From the NCBI GenBank assembly GCA_012520725.1, contig JAAYNQ010000002.1:62001-126000 (forward strand): DNA of 64,000 nt, written 5' to 3'. Shown piece by piece: positions 1-8,298 of this stretch. Each line of letters starts with the position of its first letter. The stretch's first letter is position 1. A program made the position numbers and the translations under genes. Source of the stretch: Syntrophomonadaceae bacterium (GTDB taxonomy: Bacteria; Bacillota; Syntrophomonadia; Syntrophomonadales; Syntrophomonadaceae). A model generated the notes under the pieces. It had not been told where the DNA came from, did no database searches, and saw only the letters and a list, made by a program, of their open reading frames with translations.

Positions 1-826
1 CGTAACAAACCCAAATATCATCTACTACTACCCGAATCGCAATTTTATCATATATTTCATCGATATCTTTATTCTGTTTGATCATTTTTTTATAGATACT
101 GTAAATGTTCTTGGGGCGCCCTTTTATATCGGCCTTAATGCCGGTCTTATCCAAGCCCTCCCGCAGCTGCTGGATGAGTTCATTAACATATTCTTCCCTC
201 TCCCGTCTTTTCTTCTTGAGACGGCTGGCAACTTCACGATATACATTATGATTAAGGTAGGAAAAGGCCAGATCTTCCAATTCCCATTTAAACCTAAAAA
301 TACCCAGACGGTGGGCCAGGGGAGCAAATATTTCCATGGTTTCCTGAGCTATTTCCTGCTGTTTGCGTTCACTCTGGTAATCAAGGGTACGCATATTGTG
401 TAGCCGATCAGCCAGTTTTATCAACAAAACTCTAATATCCCGGGCCATAGCCAGGAACATCTTGCGCAGGTTTTCGGCCTGGGCATCTTCTCTGGACTTA
501 AAATTGATCCGGCTCAACTTGGTTACCCCATCTACCAGGACGGCTATCTCTTCCCCAAAAATATGCAAAATATCGTTATAGGTATACTTGGTATCTTCCA
601 CCACATCATGTAAAAGGGCAGCACATATTGAGGCCGTATCCATTTCAATATCAGCCAGTATCAATGCTACTTCCAAAGGATGGGTTATATATGGATCTCC
701 TGAAATTCTCTTTTGTCCCTGATGAGCTTGATTAGCCAGCTCGAAGGCTTTAATGATTAAATCGGTATTAGCCCCCGAGTCATATCTCAAGACACAATCC
801 ACTAAAGGCTGAACTTGAACACACAT
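1..826 (-). CDS. relA: RelA/SpoT bifunctional (p)ppGpp synthetase/hydrolase, 3' end outside window
   Basis: The minus-strand frame from the ATG at 826 is open to the left edge, so only the first 275 residues are seen. The N-terminal HD hydrolase domain is clear: THP (His49), LLHDVVEDT (His73-Asp74) and LADRLHN (about 138-144). The start of the synthetase domain follows near residue 240 with GRPKNIYSIYKKM. Family knowledge: these enzymes make and degrade (p)ppGpp in the stringent response; the intact HD motif suggests the hydrolase half is active. The start is supported by AGGGTGAT upstream, and only 4 nt separate it from the recJ stop, so it is probably co-transcribed with recJ. Catalytic residues of the synthetase half lie outside the window. 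Confidence 0.95.
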   Translation of the reverse strand, partial: MCVQVQPLVDCVLRYDSGANTDLIIKAFELANQAHQGQKRISGDPYITHPLEVALILADIEMDTASICAALLHDVVEDTKYTYNDILHIFGEEIAVLVDGVTKLSRINFKSREDAQAENLRKMFLAMARDIRVLLIKLADRLHNMRTLDYQSERKQQEIAQETMEIFAPLAHRLGIFRFKWELEDLAFSYLNHNVYREVASRLKKKRREREEYVNELIQQLREGLDKTGIKADIKGRPKNIYSIYKKMIKQNKDIDEIYDKIAIRVVVDDIWVCY

Positions 827-830
827 AATA

Positions 831-3641
831 TCACCCTAAAAAAACTTTTACATCATTAGCAAAATTGCCCAAGGCCTGCTTTTCCTGTTCCCCTTCCCAA
901 TAATAAGGTGATTTACTAAGCTGCAATGGTTTTTTTTCTGTATTTTTTAGCTTTATTTCAATAATACTACCCTTTTTATCCATTTGACACAAGCCAAGAT
1001 CATCCAGAACATGCAAGACTCCCAGAAGATCCAGGTAGGAATACTCTTGCCCCATACTATGGTTAAGCTTTAAGAGCAGATCTCCTGGCTCCATACTAAT
1101 AATCCCTTTTCCTATAGCCTGCAGGCTTTCCCATACCTTTTCAAGCCTTTCCTTTACAGGATATACCCGCTTCAGGTAGTTCCAATTTAAAGTGATATCA
1201 TCTTTCGAAAACAAGGCTCCTGCACTCATAGATCCTTCCTGCAATTGTTCCAAAACCAGTTTGGCTTCATAAGAGCTAAATGGAGCATCAGCAAAGAAGA
1301 TTTGATCAAATCTACCTTCAAAGGTATTACAGCCGCTATAAGCTCCATCAGTAAGCAGAACCTTATTCTGAGCTTGCCAGAATTCCTGCCTGACTTTACG
1401 CCGCTGATTCAAACTGCTTAGTCCGGCCTCTATTTTTATGCCGGGTATCATCCGGCCAATCTTCTTCATAGTCATGGGGCGATTAGCATAGATTAAAACT
1501 TTTTCATAATAGGTCCTGGCCAGGCTAGCTTTTTTCCATTCTATATTCTTGGGTTTCTCATCCATAGTCTCTATTTCACAATTCTTAAAAGAAGAATAGA
1601 TATTTTTTTCTATGATATCAGGCCAAGGCTGAATAAGCAGTCTCAGCTGGGGTGGGCAATCGTATTTTCCCAAGAGAAACTTCAGATAAGAAAGGGTCAT
1701 CAAGTATATCTTGTGCTTGCCCTGCCGGAAATCACTTTCACCTTTTTTTCGCTGCTCGGCTGTTAGTCGTCCGTGAAGTTCAGCTATAAGATCAGGTCGG
1801 AAAAAACTCCGAAATACATGTAACTGTCGAATAAGAATCCGGTAAGTGGGGGAGACCAAAAGAACTGGTCGCTTATGATAGATTTCTTCCAAACATCTTT
1901 CCCCTACTCGAACCAATGCCGAGCTAAAACTATTGCTGCACAAGCTGTCCGGTTGCCAGGAAGGTTTCATATCCTTAAGCTTTAACTGTAAATTTTTTTG
2001 TCCTCGAAACTCATTTTGCACCAGCTCAAAACACTGATCATGATAGCAGACCTGGGTAGGACAATCAGCCAGGTCAGCCCGGTTAAAGGCTATGGCAGTC
2101 AAACCCTTACTGCCTACCCGACCCCGAAAATGACCTTGGCCTACCAGGCGGGCTGAGTATATGGGGGTATTTCTCAAGGCCAGTACCGGCATGGGATTTC
2201 CTTCTCCACAGGGTTGAAAGCTCTGCAACTCCTTTAGCAAGTTCAGGTTGATATCCTCCAATTCCACTTCCAGATCTATGTACTGTCTTCGCCCCCATTC
2301 CTCACCGCGATAATGATTTGCGCACCATTGGTTAATTGATTTTCTAAAATTCTCTCCATCCTCCCCCTTAAGGGTGAGCCCGGCGGCCAGTTTGTGCCCG
2401 CCGAATTGTATCAAATACTCCTGGCAGTGTTCCAAAGCCTGGTATAAATCAAAGCCTGGAATGCTCCGGCCTGAGCCTTTTCCTATTTGTCCATCCCAGG
2501 ATATTAGGATAGTGGGACGATGATAGCGCTCACATAAACGGGAGGCTACTATACCTATTACACCCTGGTGCCACCCTTCCCCTCCCAAGACTAGAACCCG
2601 GTCCTGGACCATCTGCTCCCTGTCAATGGCAGCTACAGCTTCTTGATAAATTTTATCCTCTATGGCCCGGCGCTGGGCATTCATCTCACTCAAGAGTTTA
2701 GCCTGGACCATGGCTTGTTTGCTATCCCGGGTCAATAGTAACTCGATGCTGATACTGGCATTCTGCAAACGACCGGCTGAGTTTAAGCGGGGAGCTAGGG
2801 CAAATCCTACCTGGGTAGGAAGTAAAGCCTTGTCCTGCAATCCACATTCAGCAATTAAGGCCTGCAGACCTACCCGGTGGCTTTGGGCTAATTTCTTAAG
2901 TCCATATTTGACAAAAATTCTATTATCACCGGTTAAAGGTACTATATCCGCAATGGTGGCCAGAGCTACCAGGTCCAGCCATTGGTAAACATCGATTTTC
3001 AGCCTTCCTGCCTGGCAAAGGGCTTGGGCTAATTTAAAGGCTACTCCTACTCCTGCCAGATCCCGGTTCTTTTCATTGCCGTCGATACGAGGATTGACGA
3101 TGGCTGCTACCTCCGGAATTTCATCACCTGGAGTATGATGATCAGTTATTACAATATCCAATCCCATTCGAGCTGCACTTTCTGCCTCTTGAATGGACTT
3201 TATTCCGCAGTCCACGCTGATTATCAAACGGTATCCCTGGGCGGCCAGCTTTTCTACAGCTTCCAGGTTCAGACCATAGCCTTCGCTGAAGCGCCCTGGA
3301 ACATAATAATCCACCGGATAACCCAGCTGATCAAAGCAGTCTTTTAAAAGCACTATACTGCATATACCATCCACATCGTAATCACCATAAATAACTATTT
3401 TTTCTTCATGCTCTATGGCCTGGTTTATTCTGGCCACCGCTGCCTGCATTCCGCCCAGAGAATAAGGAGAGCTTAAATCCTTCAGCTCACCATATAAAAA
3501 ATTATGAGCCCGTTCGGTGGTATCTATTCCCCTTTGCACTAATAACCTGGCTACCAGGGGTGATATATTCAGTTCCTCTTGTAGCTGCTGGGCTTTATCT
3601 TCATCAAAGCATTTAAATTGCCAGAAAGATTTTAACTGCAT
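831..3641 (-). CDS. recJ: single-stranded-DNA-specific exonuclease RecJ, long form
   Basis: The protein has about 936 residues with the DHH phosphoesterase motifs in order: YGDYDVDG (about 85), SVDCGI, TDHHTPGDE (about 168), then LAGVGVAFK and a DHHA1 part with FGGHKLAAG. RecJ is a 5'-3' single-strand exonuclease in recombination and mismatch repair. It is longer than the roughly 570-residue core; the last 350 residues form the extra C-terminal region seen in Firmicute RecJ proteins, which here includes VLLVSPTYR and a degenerate helicase-like segment. The ATG at 3641 is preferred over the one at 3653 because GGAGG at 3646-3651 sits just upstream. The gene is followed 4 nt later by relA. Confidence 0.94.
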   Translation of the reverse strand: MQLKSFWQFKCFDEDKAQQLQEELNISPLVARLLVQRGIDTTERAHNFLYGELKDLSSPYSLGGMQAAVARINQAIEHEEKIVIYGDYDVDGICSIVLLKDCFDQLGYPVDYYVPGRFSEGYGLNLEAVEKLAAQGYRLIISVDCGIKSIQEAESAARMGLDIVITDHHTPGDEIPEVAAIVNPRIDGNEKNRDLAGVGVAFKLAQALCQAGRLKIDVYQWLDLVALATIADIVPLTGDNRIFVKYGLKKLAQSHRVGLQALIAECGLQDKALLPTQVGFALAPRLNSAGRLQNASISIELLLTRDSKQAMVQAKLLSEMNAQRRAIEDKIYQEAVAAIDREQMVQDRVLVLGGEGWHQGVIGIVASRLCERYHRPTILISWDGQIGKGSGRSIPGFDLYQALEHCQEYLIQFGGHKLAAGLTLKGEDGENFRKSINQWCANHYRGEEWGRRQYIDLEVELEDINLNLLKELQSFQPCGEGNPMPVLALRNTPIYSARLVGQGHFRGRVGSKGLTAIAFNRADLADCPTQVCYHDQCFELVQNEFRGQKNLQLKLKDMKPSWQPDSLCSNSFSSALVRVGERCLEEIYHKRPVLLVSPTYRILIRQLHVFRSFFRPDLIAELHGRLTAEQRKKGESDFRQGKHKIYLMTLSYLKFLLGKYDCPPQLRLLIQPWPDIIEKNIYSSFKNCEIETMDEKPKNIEWKKASLARTYYEKVLIYANRPMTMKKIGRMIPGIKIEAGLSSLNQRRKVRQEFWQAQNKVLLTDGAYSGCNTFEGRFDQIFFADAPFSSYEAKLVLEQLQEGSMSAGALFSKDDITLNWNYLKRVYPVKERLEKVWESLQAIGKGIISMEPGDLLLKLNHSMGQEYSYLDLLGVLHVLDDLGLCQMDKKGSIIEIKLKNTEKKPLQLSKSPYYWEGEQEKQALGNFANDVKVFLG

Positions 3642-4070
3642 AAATACCTCCATGCTTGCTAATTGGCAATAAGAAACGTAAGGTCAGTCAACGATTTGGA
3701 ATTCAAACCCCTAGCCTTAAGGCCATTTAAATGGTTTTTCATTTTGGAATAATTCCCGGTAGGCCGGCGGCATTTAAGCGCCCGGTATATTCAGCTCAAT
3801 TATAACCTATTGTCATTGATCTGAGGGGATTAATTTGAGCCTTAATCCTTTAACTACCCTTATGGCTCAGCCCAAGTATTTATCAAATAGGGTTGTAGCT
3901 TTTAAATAATGGGATGGCCGGAATTTATGCCCCCCGAAATACAACTTTTCATCAGAAAAATATCTTTTTTATTGCATAGGCCGGACTTGACATATACAAT
4001 GCTTATTAACCATGTCATCTATTTAATGGTCTACAGCAGCAATGCATATTAAAGAAAAGAGGTGTTCTGA
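3642..4070. other. intergenic region, no gene seen
   Basis: About 430 bases between the divergent recJ and DUF896 genes. No open frame with a ribosome site is visible. A 12-bp palindrome CCATTTAAATGG followed by TTTTT lies near 3723-3740. A TTGACA hexamer at 3987-3992 could be a -35 element for the DUF896 gene, but I see no convincing -10 box at the right spacing. Confidence 0.5.
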
Positions 4071-4286
4071 ATGAGCGAGGAAATGATCAAGCGTATAAAT
4101 GAGTTGGCCCGGATAAAAAAGGAAATTGGCCTGACCCCGGAACAAGAACAGGAACAAAAACAACTATATCGCCAATATATTGAATACATTAAAGGCGGGG
4201 TTAGAGCCGCCCTGGATAAAGCCCAGGCCCAAAAAGCAAGCCCTTCCTGTTCCTGCGGCCATCCCAATTGTAAACATAGCCATTAA
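4071..4286 (+). CDS. DUF896 (YnzC-like) small protein with Cys/His-rich tail
   Basis: A 71-residue protein. The first 50 residues match the DUF896/UPF0291 family: RINELARIKKEIGLTPEQ followed by EQKQLYRQYIEYIKGGVR. Family members are small helical-hairpin proteins of Firmicutes, one of them SOS-induced in Bacillus, with no firm molecular role. The ATG at 4071 follows AAGAGGTG. Unusual is the tail: the last 12 residues are CSCGHPNCKHSH, three cysteines and three histidines, which could bind a metal. It stands alone, divergent from recJ. Confidence 0.85.
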   Translation: MSEEMIKRINELARIKKEIGLTPEQEQEQKQLYRQYIEYIKGGVRAALDKAQAQKASPSCSCGHPNCKHSH

Positions 4287-4396
4287 TCCTTCTGCCACCC
4301 GTCGAGCTTGCTAAAAATTTCCTCATCATTGGTGTTATCTGATAGTATTTACACCGAAATGGTATAATCCACCGAATACCGGTAATTATAACTTGC

Positions 4397-4415
4397 GGGC
4401 GAGCGCAGCTCGCCC
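4397..4415. repeat. short GC-rich inverted repeat (REP-like)
   Basis: GGGCGAG at 4397-4403 pairs with CTCGCCC at 4409-4415, and C4404-G4408 extends the stem to 8 bp with a GCA loop. It is followed by CTACA and a second partial GCTCGC. It sits in a 270-base gap between two plus-strand genes and is GC-rich in an AT-rich gap, as are dispersed REP-type elements. No T-run follows, so a terminator is unlikely. Confidence 0.5.
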
Positions 4416-4557
4416 CTACAGCTCGCTTGTGCCTGGTATTACAAAGCCAAAAACCGCTAATACTATTACCATTATAAACCGGTTCAAAATATTACCCCGG
4501 ACTCATAGCTATTAATATGATAAATGGATTTAGGTCTAAGCAAGGAGGTACCCAGTT

Positions 4558-5658
4558 TTGGGAGAGATTAGACATATGTTTCCGGGTGGAAATAGCCGTT
4601 ATGGTTTTTACTCCCTATATGAATACCTTATTTGGCCGCAAGTGGAACGAAAAATCATTTTAAAAGGGGGTCCCGGAACCGGTAAATCAACTTTAATGAA
4701 AAAAATAGGCCAGTTCCTGGCGGAAAAAGGCTTGGATATCGAATATCACTGGTGTTCATCTGATGACCATTCCCTGGACGGAATAGTAATGTCCAAACAT
4801 GGAATAGGTATAGTGGATGGTACCGCTCCCCATGTAATTGATGCCGCATATCCGGGAGCGGTGGATGAAGTCTTGAATCTGGGTCAATTTTGGAACCGCC
4901 GGCAAATCAAGTTATCCCGGGACAGTATAGTCCAATTAACCCGGGACATCAGTGAATTGTTTAATCTGGCCTATCTTCGCCTGCGAGAAAGTGGTATTGC
5001 CTATGAAGAGCTGCAAGGGCATCATAAAAGGGCCCTGGACCATTCAGCCTGGAAGCGAAACACCGAAGCCCTGTCCCTTGACTTCCTGGCCGGTGAAGTT
5101 CCTAGCATGGAGAAACCCCGACATCTTTTTGCCGCCGCCATTACCCCCAGCGGAGTAAATACCCATATAGACCGCCTGCTCCCGGAAAACTCCACTATTT
5201 TCGCAGTAAAAGGAAATCCAGGCAGCGGAATAAAAGAATTATTCAAATATGTCGAGAAAAACCTGCTCATAAAGGGTATTTATGCAGAAATCTATCATAA
5301 TCCTTTTGATCCCCTGGAAATAGACCTGATAATCTTACCCCAAAGCAGAAAACTCTTGCTGGATAACAGTTCCCATATCGTAGCTTATGAAAAGAAACTG
5401 GCCAACCCCAAATATCGGAGAATACTGGATTTCGATTCCCTTTTAAAAGCTTCGGTCCTGAGTCCACAGGCCAAAGCCATTGCCGAATGCAGGGATAGAA
5501 TGGAAAACAGGATAAAAGAGGCGGTTGCTTTCATCGCCCAGGCCAAGAAGGCCCATGATGAATTGGAGGCCTATTATATACCTGCTATGGACTTTGAAGC
5601 TATAGAAAATCTTGGCGATCAACTACAGCAGGAGTTGTGGCTGGAAGTTCAGGGTTAA
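4558..5658 (+). CDS. PRK06851-type two-domain P-loop ATPase
   Basis: A 366-residue protein with a clear Walker A, GGPGTGKST, near residue 38. A second similar segment, GNPGSGIKEL, near residue 218 marks a duplicated NTPase fold. The layout and length match the PRK06851 family of Firmicute proteins of unknown role. The second loop has an extra residue and lacks the Lys-Ser/Thr pair of a working P-loop, so that half is probably degenerate. The start is TTG at 4558, supported by AGGAGGT at 4542-4548; the first ATG (4576) is too far. It converges with the moeA-like gene ending at 5693. Function unknown. Confidence 0.75.
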   Translation: MGEIRHMFPGGNSRYGFYSLYEYLIWPQVERKIILKGGPGTGKSTLMKKIGQFLAEKGLDIEYHWCSSDDHSLDGIVMSKHGIGIVDGTAPHVIDAAYPGAVDEVLNLGQFWNRRQIKLSRDSIVQLTRDISELFNLAYLRLRESGIAYEELQGHHKRALDHSAWKRNTEALSLDFLAGEVPSMEKPRHLFAAAITPSGVNTHIDRLLPENSTIFAVKGNPGSGIKELFKYVEKNLLIKGIYAEIYHNPFDPLEIDLIILPQSRKLLLDNSSHIVAYEKKLANPKYRRILDFDSLLKASVLSPQAKAIAECRDRMENRIKEAVAFIAQAKKAHDELEAYYIPAMDFEAIENLGDQLQQELWLEVQG

Positions 5659-5692
5659 AAACAGGGTGACCGTCCCGGGTCACCCGTCTCAC

Positions 5693-6883
5693 CTATATCA
5701 GCAAGGCTCTTACTACCTCACCCTTTTTTCCCTGCCCTGCTTTTAGATCCAGAATTAAAGGAAGTTTTTGGGCAAAAGTATTCCAGTCCTGCAAAGGGCG
5801 AGCTTGGTTTTTCCCGGGACCAAGCAATACCATTTCCGCTCTTTTCAAGGAGCGTCGATTGGATATTTTATCTAGCGATGATTCCAGAGTGATTTCAAAC
5901 CAGCTGGGCTCTTGGTTTATTGCCCCCTGCATATTTAACAGCACCGGCTTTATCAATACTTCAAACAAAAGGCTGACCGCTCCCGGCCGACCGGCCAGGT
6001 TGTACAAGAGTTTACCCTGGTATACCGCTGCCGCTGAGCTGCGGCCGGGAATAATATCTATCCCCTTAAAAAGGAGGGAAGCATTAAGCACCCGCCAGGA
6101 TTCCTGGACCAGATCAGCCAGGCCGCTACCTGTGCCCCCACTTATAAGTACCATATCGGCAAGACTGATGCCTTTCCTGATTTCGTCGGTGATAAGCCGC
6201 TCCTCATCGGCGGTTCCTAGCTCAGCCAGGACCGGAGTGGCACCGGACCGAGCTACTTTGGCCGCCAAGAGACTGCGATTGCTGTGATAAATCTGTCCCG
6301 GCTGCAAGGGCTGACCGGGTAAAACCAGCTCACTGCCGGTATTTATTATATAAACCCGGGGACGCCGGTAAACCAGGACTTTTTCAACTCCGCAGCAGGC
6401 CAGGCGTTCAATCCTATCCGCATCCAAGGACTCCCCTTTTTGCAGCAGTTTGAAGCCCAGCGGTATATCACTTCCCTGCCCTTCTATATTGCTTCCCGGC
6501 TTTAGTTTGCGCCCGGGATAAATCAATCCATCCTTTTCTATTACCTCTTCCTGCTTGTAAACGGCAGCAGTGCCCTGAGGCAGCAAAGCACCGGTCATCA
6601 CTCGTACCGTTTCACCCCTGCCAATGGAAGTAAGCACGCTAGTGCCGGCCATTACTTGAGCAACAAGCCGCAAAGAGGAGCCTTCATCCATATCCAGCAA
6701 GTCCTCCCGGCATACAGCAAAGCCATCCACCATAGAGCGCTCAAAATCAGGAACGTTTATGGGGGCATAAAAATCCTGAGCCGATACCCTTTGTACCACC
6801 TCATTTATACTTACATACTCGGAATCCAGCTGGTAAACCGACTTTTTACCCAGAGCTACTGCATCTTCCAAACTTATAGCCAT
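5693..6883 (-). CDS. divergent MoeA-family molybdopterin molybdenumtransferase
   Basis: A 396-residue MoeA-fold protein. MoeA inserts Mo or W into adenylylated molybdopterin. The N-terminal SMVDGFAV motif is kept. Elsewhere it departs from the canonical neighbour at 6894: the usual GADAVV is GTAAVY, the SGG loop is SGGTGSGLADL, and the C-terminal KPGKP and GLPGHPVS motifs are IPGRSSAA and NLAGRPGAVS. The ATG at 6883 follows a GGGGG ribosome site, 10 nt after the upstream moeA stop, so the two form an operon. It could be a metal-selective (W versus Mo) MoeA or a changed-function paralogue. Confidence 0.82.
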   Translation of the reverse strand: MAISLEDAVALGKKSVYQLDSEYVSINEVVQRVSAQDFYAPINVPDFERSMVDGFAVCREDLLDMDEGSSLRLVAQVMAGTSVLTSIGRGETVRVMTGALLPQGTAAVYKQEEVIEKDGLIYPGRKLKPGSNIEGQGSDIPLGFKLLQKGESLDADRIERLACCGVEKVLVYRRPRVYIINTGSELVLPGQPLQPGQIYHSNRSLLAAKVARSGATPVLAELGTADEERLITDEIRKGISLADMVLISGGTGSGLADLVQESWRVLNASLLFKGIDIIPGRSSAAAVYQGKLLYNLAGRPGAVSLLFEVLIKPVLLNMQGAINQEPSWFEITLESSLDKISNRRSLKRAEMVLLGPGKNQARPLQDWNTFAQKLPLILDLKAGQGKKGEVVRALLI

Positions 6884-6893
6884 ATGCTTCCCC

Positions 6894-8105
6894 CTAAAAC
6901 AGCCAGGCGTCTACCCAACTGCCGGCCAAAACTCCCTGCTGCTCATAGGGTATATGAATATAGGCCGAGGCCAGAGCCAGAATGCTCATCAAGCCTGACT
7001 TGCCCAAAAGAGGCCGTCCCCAGGGCTCCGAATCCTTTTCTTCCCTTATACTGATAGGAATAAAATCATCCCGCCCCGGCTGAGAGGCAATATTCTGAGT
7101 CAGCTTTACCCTTATTCGCTGTTTTCGGTCAGCTATAAGAAAGGGACGACATATTATCAAAAACATCATCAAGGAGGATACCGGATGTCCGGGCAGTCCA
7201 ATTACCAATTGATCTTTTATTTTGACCGCCAAAGTAGGTTTGCCCGGCTTAACTGCCAAACCATGAAAAAGCAGTTCAGCTCCGGGAATTGACAGCAAAA
7301 CGTCAATGGTTACATCCATAATGCCTACTGAACTACCTCCGGACAATAGCAAGATGTCATTTTCCGCCAGGGCTTGCAAGACCCCCTGCTTTAAGTCCTG
7401 GAAATTATCTCCAAGGAGGGGATAGCTGTTAGGCACACTGCCGCAATCCTTCACCGCCGCAGACAGGGCATAAGTGTTGACATCTCGCACCTGTCCCGGC
7501 CCAGGCTGAACCTGTATAGGCACAATCTCATCACCGGTAGATATAATCCCTACCCGATAAGCCTCATAGATATCAAGCTGTTCTATTCCCAATGAGGCTA
7601 AAAGCCCGATATCCTGCGGCCGGAGTAGCTGACCGGGAGTAAACAGGGTCTGACCCTGGCTTACATCCTCCCCTTTCAGCATCAAGTTTTCCCCCGGTCC
7701 TACCGGACGATAAACCAAAACACTGTCATCCCCTAAGCGTTCGGTATGTTCAACCATGACTACTGCATCAGCCCCGATCGGCAGCATTCCCCCCGTGGGT
7801 ATCCAGGCACATTGTCCCCGATCCAGCTCAATGACAGCTGCCTGGCCCATTTTAATTTCACCTTGATAAGTCAGGTAGGCCGGCAGGGATTCACTGCTGC
7901 CAAAACTATCCCCAGCCCGCAAGGCATATCCATCCACGGTGGAGCGGTTAAAGGCGGGCAAATCTTCAGATCCCACTATCTCCTGGGCTAATATCCGACC
8001 GGAAGCCTCCAATAATCCACATCTTTTTATGCCCTGAGGGGGAAAGCAGGCCTTAAGTCTGTCAATGGCTTCTTCATATTTAACTACCTTTAAGAATTCA
8101 GTCAT
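6894..8105 (-). CDS. moeA: molybdopterin molybdenumtransferase MoeA
   Basis: About 403 residues with canonical MoeA motifs: FNRSTVDGYALR near residue 57, GGMLPIGADAVVMVEHTE near 110, VGIISTGDE, LLSGGSSVGIMD near 250, GLAVKPGKPTLA and VIGLPGHPVSS. It catalyses metal insertion in the last step of Mo/W-pterin cofactor synthesis. The ATG at 8105 is chosen because GAGGTG lies 6 nt upstream; a GTG at 8114 is in frame but overlaps that site. Cofactor-dependent enzymes lie nearby: formate dehydrogenase (10.6 kb) and AOR (19-21 kb), both Mo/W-bis-pterin proteins. Confidence 0.93.
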   Translation of the reverse strand: MTEFLKVVKYEEAIDRLKACFPPQGIKRCGLLEASGRILAQEIVGSEDLPAFNRSTVDGYALRAGDSFGSSESLPAYLTYQGEIKMGQAAVIELDRGQCAWIPTGGMLPIGADAVVMVEHTERLGDDSVLVYRPVGPGENLMLKGEDVSQGQTLFTPGQLLRPQDIGLLASLGIEQLDIYEAYRVGIISTGDEIVPIQVQPGPGQVRDVNTYALSAAVKDCGSVPNSYPLLGDNFQDLKQGVLQALAENDILLLSGGSSVGIMDVTIDVLLSIPGAELLFHGLAVKPGKPTLAVKIKDQLVIGLPGHPVSSLMMFLIICRPFLIADRKQRIRVKLTQNIASQPGRDDFIPISIREEKDSEPWGRPLLGKSGLMSILALASAYIHIPYEQQGVLAGSWVDAWLF

Positions 8106-8298
8106 CAGCAACACCTCACGCTTTCTATTGTAGTCAATTTTATCACACTTATTATTGGTACCTGGCCAAAAATTCTAGTCCGGGCCAGATCTGCCCATCA
8201 TGGGAGTGAAAAATAGGTAGAAAAAGTGAGCTTATATTTAGTGAAAAGCTTTTAATAATGATATACTTGATGAGAAATATGCTATAGCAGGTGAAAGA

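Noticed and set aside
3987-4015. Sigma-A promoter at TTGACA before the DUF896 gene
   Set aside because: No acceptable -10 hexamer 16-18 bases downstream.
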